Positions 52,901 through 63,940 of a DNA stretch of 64,000 nt are shown piece by piece. The position numbers were made by a program, and so were the translations under genes. Numbering within the stretch: the first letter of the stretch is position 1; each line of letters opens with the position of its first letter. The DNA is from Clusia tigrina (lineage: Eukaryota > Arthropoda > Insecta > Diptera > Clusiidae): positions 103,958,542 to 104,022,541 of the forward strand of contig OV050032.1 of assembly GCA_920105625.2 (NCBI GenBank), in the 5' to 3' direction. Under the pieces are notes generated by a model, which saw only the letters and a program-made list of their open reading frames with translations, did not search any database and was not told the origin of the DNA.

Positions 52901-54454
52901 ACCTTGAAATTTTGTAACAATGAAGTACCCGAACCTCTTGTCAATTTAAGCCATCGCTCAAAGCTATGCTACTTTAGAGTCCCAAATAAAACACTGATAT
53001 AACTTCAAATGGCCCTAACTTCTTTACGGTACGTCCTACACCTATCAAAGTTTGCAACATACAAATGCTTGTATCTTTTTACTGGAGCGTCATAAAACCT
53101 TGAAATTTTGTAACAATGAAGTACCCGAACCTCTTGTCAATTTAAGCCATCGCTCAAAGCTATGCTACCCTAGAGTCCCAAATAAAACACTGATATAACT
53201 TCAAATGGCCCTAACTTCTTTACGGTACGTCCTACACCTATCAAAGTTTGCAACATACAAATGCTTGTATCTTTTTACTGGAGCGTCATAAAACCTGGAA
53301 ATGTTGTAACAATGAAGTACTCGAGCCTCTTGTCAATTTAGGCCATCGCTCAAAGCTATGCTACCCTAGAGTCCCAAATCAAACACTGATAAAACTTCAA
53401 ACGCCTCTAACTTCTTTACGGTACGTCCTACACCTATCAAAGTTTGCAACATACAAATGCTTGTAACTTTTTACTGGAGCTTCATAAAACCTTCAAATTT
53501 TGTAACAATAAAGTACTCGAGCATCTTGTCAATTTAGGCCATCGCTCAAAGCTATGCTACCCTTGAGTCCCAAATCAAACACTGATAATACTTCAAATGG
53601 CCCTAACTTATTTACGGTACATCCTACACCTATCAGAGTTTGCAACATACAAATGCTTGTAACTTTTTACTGGAGCGTCATAAAACCTTGAAATTTTGTA
53701 ACAATGAAGTACCCGAACCTCTTGTCAATTTAAGCCATCGCTCAAAGCTATGCTACTTTAGAGTCCCAAATAAAACACTGATATAACTTCAAATGGCCCT
53801 AACTTCTTTACGGTACGTCCTACACCTATCAAAGTTTGCAACATACAAATGCTTGTATCTTTTTACTGGAGCGTCATAAAACCTTGAAATTTTGTAACAA
53901 TGAAGTACCCGAACCTCTTGTCAATTTAAGCCATCGCTCAAAGCTATGCTACCCTAGAGTCCCAAATCAAACACTGATAAAACTTCAAACGCCTCTAACT
54001 TCTTTACGGTACGTCCTACACCTATCAAAGTTTGCAACATACAAATGCTTGTATCTTTTTTTCTGGAGCGTCATAAAACCTTCAAATTTTGTAACAATAA
54101 AGTACTCGAGCATCTTGTCAATTTAGGCCATCGCTCAAAGCTATGCTACCCTTGAGTCCCAAATCAAACACTGATAATACTTCAAATGGCCCTAACTTAT
54201 TTACGGTACATCCTACACCTATCAGAGTTTGCAACATACAAATGCTTGTAACTTTTTACTGGAGCGTCATAAAACCTTGAAATTTTGTAACAATAAAGTA
54301 CTTGAGCCTCTTGTCAATTTCAGCCATCGCTCAAAGCTATGCTACCCTAGAGTCCCAAATCAAACACTGATAAAACTTCAAACGCCCCTAACTTCTATAC
54401 GGTACGTCCTACACTTATCAAAGTTTGCAACATACAAAAGCTGGCAACTTTTTA
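49360..54454 (+). repeat. 26-mer HOR, copy 1 (5,095 bp)
   Basis: From the GTACCCGAGCC unit near 49,400 onward, all units recur 5,095 bp later (26 x 196 minus 1). Shared rarities are GAGCCTCTGGTC near 50,583, GGAGCTTCAGAAAAC near 51,325, GGTATGTCC near 51,461, TTTTTTACGTTACG near 52,042, GTACACGAGTCTC near 52,141, CAACATTAAAATGC near 52,272, GGAGCGTCCTAAAACC near 52,303, CTACTTTAGAG near 52,971 and AAATGTTGTAAC near 53,299. The internal order overlaps the last part of 14-mer copy 4 and the full linker. Confidence 0.94.
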
Positions 54455-54620
54455 CTGGAGCGTCATAAAACCTTGAAATTTTGTAACAATGAAGTACCCG
54501 AGCCTCTTGTCAATTTAAGTTATCGCTCAAAGCTATGCTACCCTAAAGTCCCAAATCAACACTGAGAAAACTTCAAATGGCCCTAACTTCTATACGGTAC
54601 GTCCGACACCAATCAAAGTT
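54425..54620 (+). repeat. Patchwork (mosaic) monomer at the 26-mer junction
   Basis: The unit alternates between two parental types. It has AAAAGCTGGCAAC as at 43,649, then CAATGAAGTACCCGAGCC as near 49,390, then AAGTTATCG as at 43,740, then CTAAAGTCCC with CAACACTGAGAAAAC as near 49,450. Two parents and three switches inside about 150 bp is what a crossover with patchy mismatch repair would leave. An independent CC-to-TT change could instead explain the AAGTTATCG patch. Confidence 0.72.
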
Positions 54621-57600
54621 TGCAACATACAAATGCTTGTAACTTTTTACTGGAGCGTCATAAAACCTAGAAATTTTGTAACAATAAAGTACTCGAGCCT
54701 CTTGTCAATTTAAGCCATCGCTCAAAGCTATGCTACCCTAGAGTCGCAAATCAAACACTGATAAAACTTCAAATGGCCCTAACTTCTATACGGTACGTCC
54801 TACACCTATCAGAGTTTGCAACATACATATGCTTGTAACTTTTTACTGGAGCGTCATAAAACCTTGAAATTTTGTAACAATAAAGTACTCGAGCCTCTTG
54901 TCAATTTATGTTATCGCTCAAAGCTATGCTACCCTAGAGTCCCAAATCAAAAACTGATAAAACTTCAAATGGCCCTAACTTCTATACGGTACGTCCTACA
55001 CCTATCAAAGTTTGCAACATACAAATGCTTGTATCTTTTTACTAGAGCGTCATAAAACCTTGAAATTTTGTAACAATGAAGTACTCGAGCCTCTTGTCAA
55101 TTTAAGCCATCGCTCAAAACTATGCTACCCTAGAGTCCCAAATCAAACACTGATAAAACTTCAAACGCCCCTAACTTCTATTCGGTACGTCCTACACCTA
55201 TCAAAGTTTGCAACATACAAATGCTTGTAATTTTTTACTGGAGCGTAATAAAACTTTAAAATTTTGTAAGAATAAAGTACTCGAGCCTCTTGTCAATTTA
55301 AGCCATCGCTCAAAGCTATGCTACCCTAGAGTCCCAAATCAAACACTGATACAACTTCAAATGGCCCTAACTTCTATACGGTACATCCTATACCTATCAA
55401 AGTTTGCAACATACAAATGCTGGTAACTTTTTACTGGAGCGTCATAAAACCTTGAAATTTTGTAACAATAAAGTACTCGAGCCTCTTGTCAATTTAAGCT
55501 ACCGCTCAAAGCTATGCTACCCTAGAGTCCCAAATCAAACACTGATAAAACTTCAAATGGCCATAACTTCTTTACGGTACGTCCTACACCTATCAAAATT
55601 TGCAACATACAAATGCTTGTAACTTTTTACTGGAGCGTCATAAAACCTTGAAATTTTGTAACAATAAAGTACTCGAGCCTCTGGTCAATTTAAGCTATCG
55701 CTCAAAGCTATGCTACCCTAGAGTCCCAAATCAAACACTGATATAACTTAAAATGGCCCTAACTTCTATACGGTACGTCCTACACCTATCAAAGTTTGCA
55801 ACATACAAATGCTTGTATCTTTTTACTGGAGCGTCATAAAACCTTGAAATTTTGTAACAATGAAGTACCCGAACCTCTTGTCAATTTAAGCCATCGCTCA
55901 AAGCTATGCTACCCTAGAGTCCCAAATAAAACACTGATATAACTTCAAATGGCCCTAACTTCTTTACGGTACGTCCTACACCTATCAAAGTTTGCAACAT
56001 ACAAATGCTTGTATCTTTTTACTGGAGCGTCATAAAACCTTGAAATTTTGTAACAATGAAGTACCCGAACCTCTTGTCAATTTAAGCCATCGCTCAAAGC
56101 TATGCTACCCTAGAGTCCCAAATAAAACACTGATATAACTTCAAATGGCCCTAACTTCTTTACGGTACGTCCTACACCTATCAAAGTTTGCAACATACAA
56201 ATGCTTGTATCTTTTTACTGGAGCGTCATAAAACCTGGAAATTTTGTAACAATGAAGTACTCGAGCCTCTTGTCAATTTAGGCCATCGCTCAAAGCTATG
56301 CTACCCTAGAGTCCCAAATCAAACACTGATAAAACTTCAAACGCCTCTAACTTCTTTACGGTACGTCCTACACCTATCAAAGTTTGCAACATACAAATGC
56401 TTGTAACTTTTTACTGGAGCTTCAGAAAACCTTCAAATTTTGTAACAATAAAGTACTCGAGCATCTTGTCAATTTAGGCTCGCTCAAAGCTATGCTACCC
56501 TTGAGTCCCCAATCAAACACTGACAAAACTTCAAACGCCCCTAACTTCTATACGGTATGTCCTACACCTATCAAAGTTTGCAACATACAAATGCTTGTAT
56601 CTTTTTTTCTGGAGCGTCATAAAACCTTCAAATTTTGTAACAATAAAGTACTCGAGCATCTTGTCAATTTAGGCCATCGCTCAAAGCTATGCTACCCTTG
56701 AGTCCCAAATCAAACACTGATAATACTTCAAATGGCCCTAACTTCTTTACGGTACGTCCTACACCTATCAGAGTTTGCAACATACAAATGCTTGTAACTT
56801 TTTACTGGAGCGTCATAAAACCTTGAAATTTTGTAACAATAAAGTACTTGAGCCTCTTGTCAATTTCAGCCATCGCTCAAAGCTATGCTACCCTAGAGTC
56901 CCAAATCAAACACTGATAAAACTTCAAACGCCCCTAACTTCTATACGGTACGTCCTACACTTATCAAAGTTTGCAACATACAAAAGCTGGCAACTTTTTA
57001 CTGGAGCGTCATAAAACCTTGAAATTTTGTAACAATAAAGTACTCGAGCATCTTGTCAATTTAAGTTATCGCTCAAAGCTATGCTACCCTAGAGTCCCAA
57101 ATCAAACACTGATAAAACTTCAAACGCCCCTAACTTTTTTACGTTACGTCCTACACCTATCAAAGTTTGCAACATACAAATGTTTGTAACTTTTTACTGG
57201 AGCGTCATAAAATCTTGAAATTTTGTAATAATAAAGTACACGAGTCTCTTGTCAATTTAAGCCATCGCTCAAACCTATGCTACCCTTGAGTCCCAAATCA
57301 AACACTGATAAAACTTCAAATGGCCCTAACTTCTATACGGTACGTCCTACACCTATCAATGTTTGCAACATTAAAATGCTTGTAACTTTTTACTGGAGCG
57401 TCCTAAAACCTTCAAATTTTGTAACAATAAAGTACTCGAGCCTCTTGTCAATTTAAGCTATCGCTCAAAGCTATGCTACCCTAGAGTCCCAAATCAAACA
57501 CTGATAAAACTTCAAACGCCCCTAACTTCTATACGGTACGTCCTACACCTATCAAAGTTTGCAACATACAAATGCTTGTATCTTTTTACTGGAACGTCAT

Positions 57601-59555
57601 AAAACCTTGAAATTTTGTAACAATAAAGTACTCGAGCATCTTGTCAATTTAGGCCATCGCTCAAAGCTATGCTACCCTTGAGTCCCAAATCAAACACTGA
57701 TAATACTTCAGATGGCCCTAACTTATATACGGTACGTCCTACACCTATCAAAGTTTGCAACATACAAATGCTTGCATCTTTTTACTGGAACGTCATAAAA
57801 CCTTGAAATTTTGTAACAATGAAGTACCCGAGCCTCTTGTCAATTTAAGCCATCGCTCAAAGCTATGCTACCCTAGAGTCCCAAATAAAACACTGATAAA
57901 ACTTCAAATGGCCCTAACTTCTTTACGGTACGTCCTACACCTATCAAAGTTTGCAACATACAAATGCTTGTATCTTTTTACTGGAGCGTCATAAAACCTT
58001 GAAATTTTGTAACAATGAAGTACCCGAACCTCTTGTCAATTTAAGCCATCGCTCAAAGCTATGCTACTTTAGAGTCCCAAATAAAACACTGATATAACTT
58101 CAAATGGCCCTAACTTCTTTACGGTACGTCCTACACCTATCAAAGTTTGCAACATACAAATGCTTGTATCTTTTTACTGGAGCGTCATAAAACCTTGAAA
58201 TTTTGTAACAATGAAGTACCCGAACCTCTTGTCAATTTAAGCCATCGCTCAAAGCTATGCTACCCTAGAGTCCCAAATAAAACACTGATATAACTTCAAA
58301 TGGCCCTAACTTCTTTACGGTACGTCCTACACCTATCAAAGTTTGCAACATACAAATGCTTGTATCTTTTTACTGGAGCGTCATAAAACCTGGAAATGTT
58401 GTAACAATGAAGTACTCGAGCCTCTTGTCAATTTAGGCCATCGCTCAAAGCTATGCTACCCTAGAGTCCCAAATCAAACACTGATAAAACTTCAAACGCC
58501 TCTAACTTCTTTACGGTACGTCCTACACCTATCAAAGTTTGCAACATACAAATGCTTGTAACTTTTTACTGGAGCTTCATAAAACCTTCAAATTTTGTAA
58601 CAATAAAGTACTCGAGCATCTTGTCAATTTAGGCCATCGCTCAAAGCTATGCTACCCTTGAGTCCCAAATCAAACACTGATAATACTTCAAATGGCCCTA
58701 ACTTATTTACGGTACATCCTACACCTATCAGAGTTTGCAACATACAAATGCTTGTAACTTTTTACTGGAGCGTCATAAAACCTTGAAATTTTGTAACAAT
58801 GAAGTACCCGAACCTCTTGTCAATTTAAGCCATCGCTCAAAGCTATGCTACTTTAGAGTCCCAAATAAAACACTGATATAACTTCAAATGGCCCTAACTT
58901 CTTTACGGTACGTCCTACACCTATCAAAGTTTGCAACATACAAATGCTTGTATCTTTTTACTGGAGCGTCATAAAACCTTGAAATTTTGTAACAATGAAG
59001 TACCCGAACCTCTTGTCAATTTAAGCCATCGCTCAAAGCTATGCTACCCTAGAGTCCCAAATCAAACACTGATAAAACTTCAAACGCCTCTAACTTCTTT
59101 ACGGTACGTCCTACACCTATCAAAGTTTGCAACATACAAATGCTTGTATCTTTTTTTCTGGAGCGTCATAAAACCTTCAAATTTTGTAACAATAAAGTAC
59201 TCGAGCATCTTGTCAATTTAGGCCATCGCTCAAAGCTATGCTACCCTTGAGTCCCAAATCAAACACTGATAATACTTCAAATGGCCCTAACTTATTTACG
59301 GTACATCCTACACCTATCAGAGTTTGCAACATACAAATGCTTGTAACTTTTTACTGGAGCGTCATAAAACCTTGAAATTTTGTAACAATAAAGTACTTGA
59401 GCCTCTTGTCAATTTCAGCCATCGCTCAAAGCTATGCTACCCTAGAGTCCCAAATCAAACACTGATAAAACTTCAAACGCCCCTAACTTCTATACGGTAC
59501 GTCCTACACTTATCAAAGTTTGCAACATACAAAAGCTGGCAACTTTTTACTGGAG
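54455..59555 (+). repeat. 26-mer HOR, copy 2
   Basis: This repeats the preceding 5,095 bp with isolated differences. One is GATAAAACTTC near 57,896 where copy 1 has GATATAACTTC near 52,801. Another is TATCAGAGTTTGC near 54,808 against TATCAAAGTTTGC near 49,713. The junction unit at its left end is a patchwork. Homology ends within the unit starting at 59,520, which resumes the AATAAAG/GAGCATCTTG/AAGTTATCG form instead of the GTACCCGAGCC form. Confidence 0.94.
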
Positions 59556-59879
59556 CGTCATAAAACCTTGAAATTTTGTAACAATAAAGTACTCGAGCAT
59601 CTTGTCAATTTAAGTTATCGCTCAAAGCTATGCTACCCTAGAGTCCCAAATCAAACACTGATAAAACTTCAAACGCCCCTAACTTTTTTACGTTACGTTC
59701 TACACCTATCAAAGTTTGCAACATACAAATGTTTGTAACTTTTTACTGGAGCGTCATAAAATCTTGAAATTTTGTAATAATAAAGTACACGAGTCTCTTG
59801 TCAATTTAAGCCATCGCTCAAACCTATGCTACCCTTGAGTCCCAAATCAAACACTGATAAAACTTCAAATGGCCCTAAC
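59556..59879 (+). repeat. Units matching 57,007-57,330, left flank of the inserted segment
   Basis: The sequence follows the 56,971-57,330 path (TTTTTTACGTTACG, GTACACGAGTCTC, CAAACCTATG) with one visible change, TACGTTC near 59,697. It stops abruptly in the core GGCCCTAAC at 59,879, where the normal next bases TTCTATACGG are replaced. Confidence 0.9.
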
Positions 59880-60586
59880 ACTGATAAAACTTCAAACGCC
59901 TCTAACTTCTTTACGGTACGTCCTACACCTATCAAAGTTTGCAACATACAAATGCTTGTAACTTTTTACTGGAGCTTCATAAAACCTTCAAATTTTGTAA
60001 CAATAAAGTACTCGAGCATCTTGTCAATTTAGGCCATCGCTCAAAGCTATGCTACCCTTGAGTCCCCAATCAAACACTGACAAAACTTCAAACGCCTCTA
60101 ACTTCTATACGGTACGTCCTACACCTATCAAAGTTTGCAACATACAAATGCTTGTATCTTTTTTTCTGGAGCGTCATAAAACCTTCAAATTTTGTAACAA
60201 TAAAGTACTCGAGCATCTTGTCAATTTAGGCCATCGCTCAAAGCTATGCTACCCTTGAGTCCCAAATCAAACACTGATAATACTTCAAATGGCCCTAACT
60301 TCTTTACGGTACGTCCTACACCTATCAGAGTTTGCAACATACAAATGCTTGTAACTTTTTACTGGAGCGTCATAAAACCTTGAAATTTTGTAACAATAAA
60401 GTACTTGAGCCTCTTGTCAATTTCAGCCATCGCTCAAAGCTATGCTACCCTAGAGTCCCAAATCAAACACTGATAAAACTTCAAACGCCCCTAACTTCTA
60501 TACGGTACGTCCTACACTTATCAAAGTTTGCAACATACAAAAGCTGGCAACTTTTTACTGGAGCGTCATAAAACCTTGAAATTTTG
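59880..60586 (+). repeat. Out-of-phase 0.71-kb satellite insert in a monomer core
   Basis: At 59,877-59,879 the sequence jumps from CCCTAAC to ACTGATAAAAC, a 3-base overlap AAC, adding 27 bp to the phase. At 60,587-60,588 it jumps from ATTTTGTA to TATACGG, a 2-base overlap TA, skipping 108 bp of a unit. Left of the insert the sequence equals positions up to 57,330, and right of it the sequence resumes at the equivalent of 57,334. The inner segment resembles 56,325-57,031 (and 43.0-43.7 and 51.2-51.9 kb). It has the undeleted GGCCATCGCTC and GGAGCTTCATAAAACC, so its source is an older or unseen copy. Confidence 0.88.
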
Positions 60587-61203
60587 TATACGGTACGTCC
60601 TACACCTATCAATGTTTGCAACATTAAAATGCTTGTAACTTTTTACTGGAGCGTCCTAAAACCTTCAAATTTTGTAACAATAAAGTACTCGAGCCTCTTG
60701 TCAATTTAAGCTATCGCTCAAAGCTATGCTACCCTAGAGTCCCAAATCAAACACTGATAAAACTTCAAACGCCCCTAACTTCTATACGGTACGTCCTACA
60801 CCTATCAAAGTTTGCAACATACCAATGCTTGTATCTTTTTACTGGAACGTCATAAAACCTTGAAATTTTGTAACAATAAAGTACTCGAGCATCTTGTCAA
60901 TTTAGGCCATCGCTCAAAGCTATGCTACCCTTGAGTCCCAAATCAAACACTGATAATACTTCAAATGGCCCTAACTTATATACGGTACGTCCTACACCTA
61001 TCAAAGTTTGCAACATACAAATGCTTGCATCTTTTTACTGGAACGTCATAAAACCTTGAAATTTTGTAACAATGAAGTACCCGAGCCTCTTGTCAATTTA
61101 AGCCATCGCTCAAAGCTATGCTACCCTAGAGTCCCAAATAAAACACTGATATAACTTCAAATGGCCCTAACTTCTTTACGGTACGTCCTACACCTATCAA
61201 AGT
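60587..61203 (+). repeat. Units resuming the 57.33-57.95 kb order
   Basis: After the insert, the units read as 57,334-57,950: CAATGTTTGCAACATTAAAATGC, CGTCCTAAAACC, GGAACGTCAT, GATAATACTTC with TTATATACGG, CTTGCATC and GTACCCGAGCC. A private ACATACCAATGC is at about 60,828. Spacing returns to 196 bp. Confidence 0.9.
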
Positions 61204-62179
61204 TTGCAACATACAAATGCTTGTAACATTTTACTGGAGCGTCATAAAACCTTGAAATTTTGTAACAATAAAGTACCCGAGCCTCTTGTCAATTTTGGCC
61301 ATCGCTCAAAGCTATGCTACCCTAGAGTCCCAAATCAAACACTGATAAAACTTCAAACGCCCCTAACTTCTATACGGTACGTCCTACACCTATCAAAGTT
61401 TGCAACATACAAATGCTTGTAACTTTTTACTGGAGCGTCATAAAACCTTAAAATTTTGTAACAATACTCGAGCCACTTGTCAATTTAAGCTATTGCTCAA
61501 AACTATGCTACGCTTGAGTCCCAAATCAATCACTGATAAAACTTCAAACGCCCCTAACTTCTTTACGGTACGTCCTACACCTATCAAAGGTTGCAACATA
61601 CAAATGCTTGTAACTTTTTACTGGAGCGTCATAAAACCTTGAAATTTTGTAACAATAAAGTACTCGAGCCTCTTGTCAATTTAGGCCATCGCTCAAAGCT
61701 ATGCTACCCTTCAGTCCCAAATCAAACACTGATAATACTTCAAATGGCCCTAACTTCTTTACGATACGTCCTACACCTATCAAAGTTTGCAACATACAAA
61801 TGCTTGTAACTTTTTACTGGAGCGTCCTAAAGCCTTGAAATTTTGAAACAATAAAGTACTCGAGCCTCTTGTCAATTTAAGCTATCGCTCAAAGCTATGC
61901 TACCCTAGAGTCCCAAATCAAACACTGACAAAACTTCAAACGCCCCTAACTTCTATACGGTACGTCCTACACCTAACAAAGTTTGCAACATACAAATGCT
62001 TGTATCTTTTTTTCTGGAGCGTCATAAAACCTTCAAATTTTGTAAGAATAAAGTACTCGAGCATCTTGTCAATTTAGGCCATCGCTCAAAGCTATGCTAC
62101 CCTTGAGTCCCAAATCAAACACTGATAATACTTCAAATGGCCCTAACTTCTTTACGGTACGTCCTACACCTATCAAAGT
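61204..62179 (+). repeat. 5-mer HOR, copy 1 (976 bp)
   Basis: Five units counted from TTGCAAC: A (GTAACATTTTAC, GTACCCGAGCC), B (191 bp, ACAATACTCGAGCCAC, ATTGCTC, CTACGCTTGAG), C (CTTCAGTCCC, TTTACGATACG), D (GTCCTAAAGCC, TTTTGAAACAATAAAG, CACTGACAAAAC) and E (197 bp, CTTTTTTTCTGG, TTTTGTAAGAATAAAG). 5 x 196 - 5 + 1 = 976. A copy follows at 62,965. Confidence 0.93.
61455..61475 (+). repeat. 191-bp unit: 5-bp deletion removing AAAGT
   Basis: AACAATAAAGTACTCGAG is reduced to AACAATACTCGAG, which removes the ScaI site and the AATAAA hexamer while keeping XhoI. The same change is at 63,221-63,230. The related unit near 62,440 is undeleted. Confidence 0.93.
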
Positions 62180-62964
62180 TTGCAACATACAAATGCTTGT
62201 AACATTTTACTGGAGCGTTATAAAACCTTGAAATTTTGTAACAATAAAGTACCCGAGCCTCTTGTCAATTTAGGCCATCGCTCAAAGCTATGCTACCCTA
62301 GAGTCCCAAATCAAACACTGATAAAACTTCAAACGCCCCTAACTTCTATACGGTACGTCCTACACCTAGCAAAGTTTGCAACATACAAATGCTTGTAACT
62401 TTTTACTGGAGCGTCATAAAACCTTGAAAATTTGTAACAATAAAGTACTCGAACCTCTTGTCAATTTAAGCTATCGCTCAAAACTATGCTACGCTTGAGT
62501 CCCAAATCAAACACTGATAAAACTTCAAACGCCCCTAACTTCTTTACGATACGTCCTACACCTATCAAAGTTTGCAACATACAAATGCTTGTAACTTTTT
62601 ACTGGAGCGTCCTAAAGCCTTGAAATTTTGAAACAATAAAGTACTCGAGCCTCTTGTCAATTTAAGCTATCGCTCAAAGCTATGCTACCCTAGAGTCCCA
62701 AATCAAACACTGACAAAACTTCAAACGCCCCTAACTTCTATACGGTACGTCCTACACCTAACAAAGTTTGCAACATACAAATGCTTGTATCTTTTTTTCT
62801 GGAGCGTCATAAAACCTTCAAATTTTGTAAGAATAAAGTACTCGAGCATCTTGTCAATTTAGGCCATCGCTCAAAGCTATGCTACCCTTGAGTCCCAAAT
62901 CAAACACTGATAATACTTCAAATGGCCCTAACTTCTTTACGGTACGTCCTACACCTATCAAAGT
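62180..62964 (+). repeat. 4-mer version of the terminal HOR (785 bp)
   Basis: The order is A, a B/C hybrid, D, E. The second unit (62,376-62,571) has the B features AAGCTATCG, CAAAACTATG, CTACGCTTGAG and AACGCCCC, then the C feature TTTACGATACG, and it lacks the 5-bp deletion. The exchange falls between about 62,535 and 62,549. D and E are as in the flanking 5-mers. Confidence 0.9.
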
Positions 62965-63940
62965 TTGCAACATACAAATGCTTCTAACATTTTACTGGAG
63001 CGTTATAAAACCTTGAAATTTTGTAACAATAAAGTACCCGAGCCTCTTTTCAATTTAGGCCATCGCTCAAAGCTATGCTACCCTAGAGTCCCAAATCAAA
63101 CACTGATAAAACTTCAAACGCCCCTAACTTCTATACGGTACGTCCTACACCTATCAAAGTTTGCAACATACAAATGCTTGTAACTTTTTACTGGAGCGTC
63201 ATAAAACCTTAAAATTTTGTAACAATACTCGAGCCACTTGTCAATTTAAGCTATTGCTCAAAACTATGCTACGCTTGAGTCCCAAATCAATCACTGATAA
63301 AACTTCAAACGCCCCTAACTTCTTTACGGTACGTCCTACACCTATCAAAGGTTGCAACATACAAATGCTTGTAACTTTTTACTGGAGCGTCATAAAACCT
63401 TGAAATTTTGTAACAATAAAGTACTCGAGCCTCTTGTCAATTTAGGCCATCGCTCAAAGCTATGCTACCCTTCAGTCCCAAATCAAACACTGATAATACT
63501 TCAAATGGCCCTAACTTCTTTACGATACGTCCTACACCTATCAAAGTTTGCAACATACAAATGCTTGTAACTTTTTACTGGAGCGTCCTAAAGCCTTGAA
63601 ATTTTGAAACAATAAAGTACTCGAGCCTCTTGTCAATTTAAGCTATCGCTCAAAGCTATGCTACCCTAGAGTCCCAAATCAAACACTGACAAAACTTCAA
63701 ACGCCCCTAACTTCTATACGGTACGTCCTACACCTAACAAAGTTTGCAACATACAAATGCTTGTATCTTTTTTTCTGGAGCGTCATAAAACCTTCAAATT
63801 TTGTAAGAATAAAGTACTCGAGCATCTTGTCAATTTAGGCCATCGCTCAAAGCTATGCTACCCTTGAGTCCCAAATCAAACACTGATAATACTTCAAATG
63901 GCCCTAACTTCTTTACGGTACGTCCTACACCTATCAAAGT
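62965..63940 (+). repeat. 5-mer HOR, copy 2 (976 bp)
   Basis: This repeats copy 1 in full, including the 191-bp B unit and the 197-bp E unit. Its A unit has private TGCTTCTAACATTTTAC near 62,980 and CTCTTTTCAATTTAGG near 63,045. It shares GGAGCGTTATAAAACC with the A unit at 62,180 rather than that at 61,204. Confidence 0.93.

Noticed and set aside
59840..59880. A new 27-bp tandem duplication
   Set aside because: The apparent duplication of CACTGATAAAACTTCAAA is only the left joint of the 0.71-kb insert; the right part has the AACGCCTC core of another unit type.
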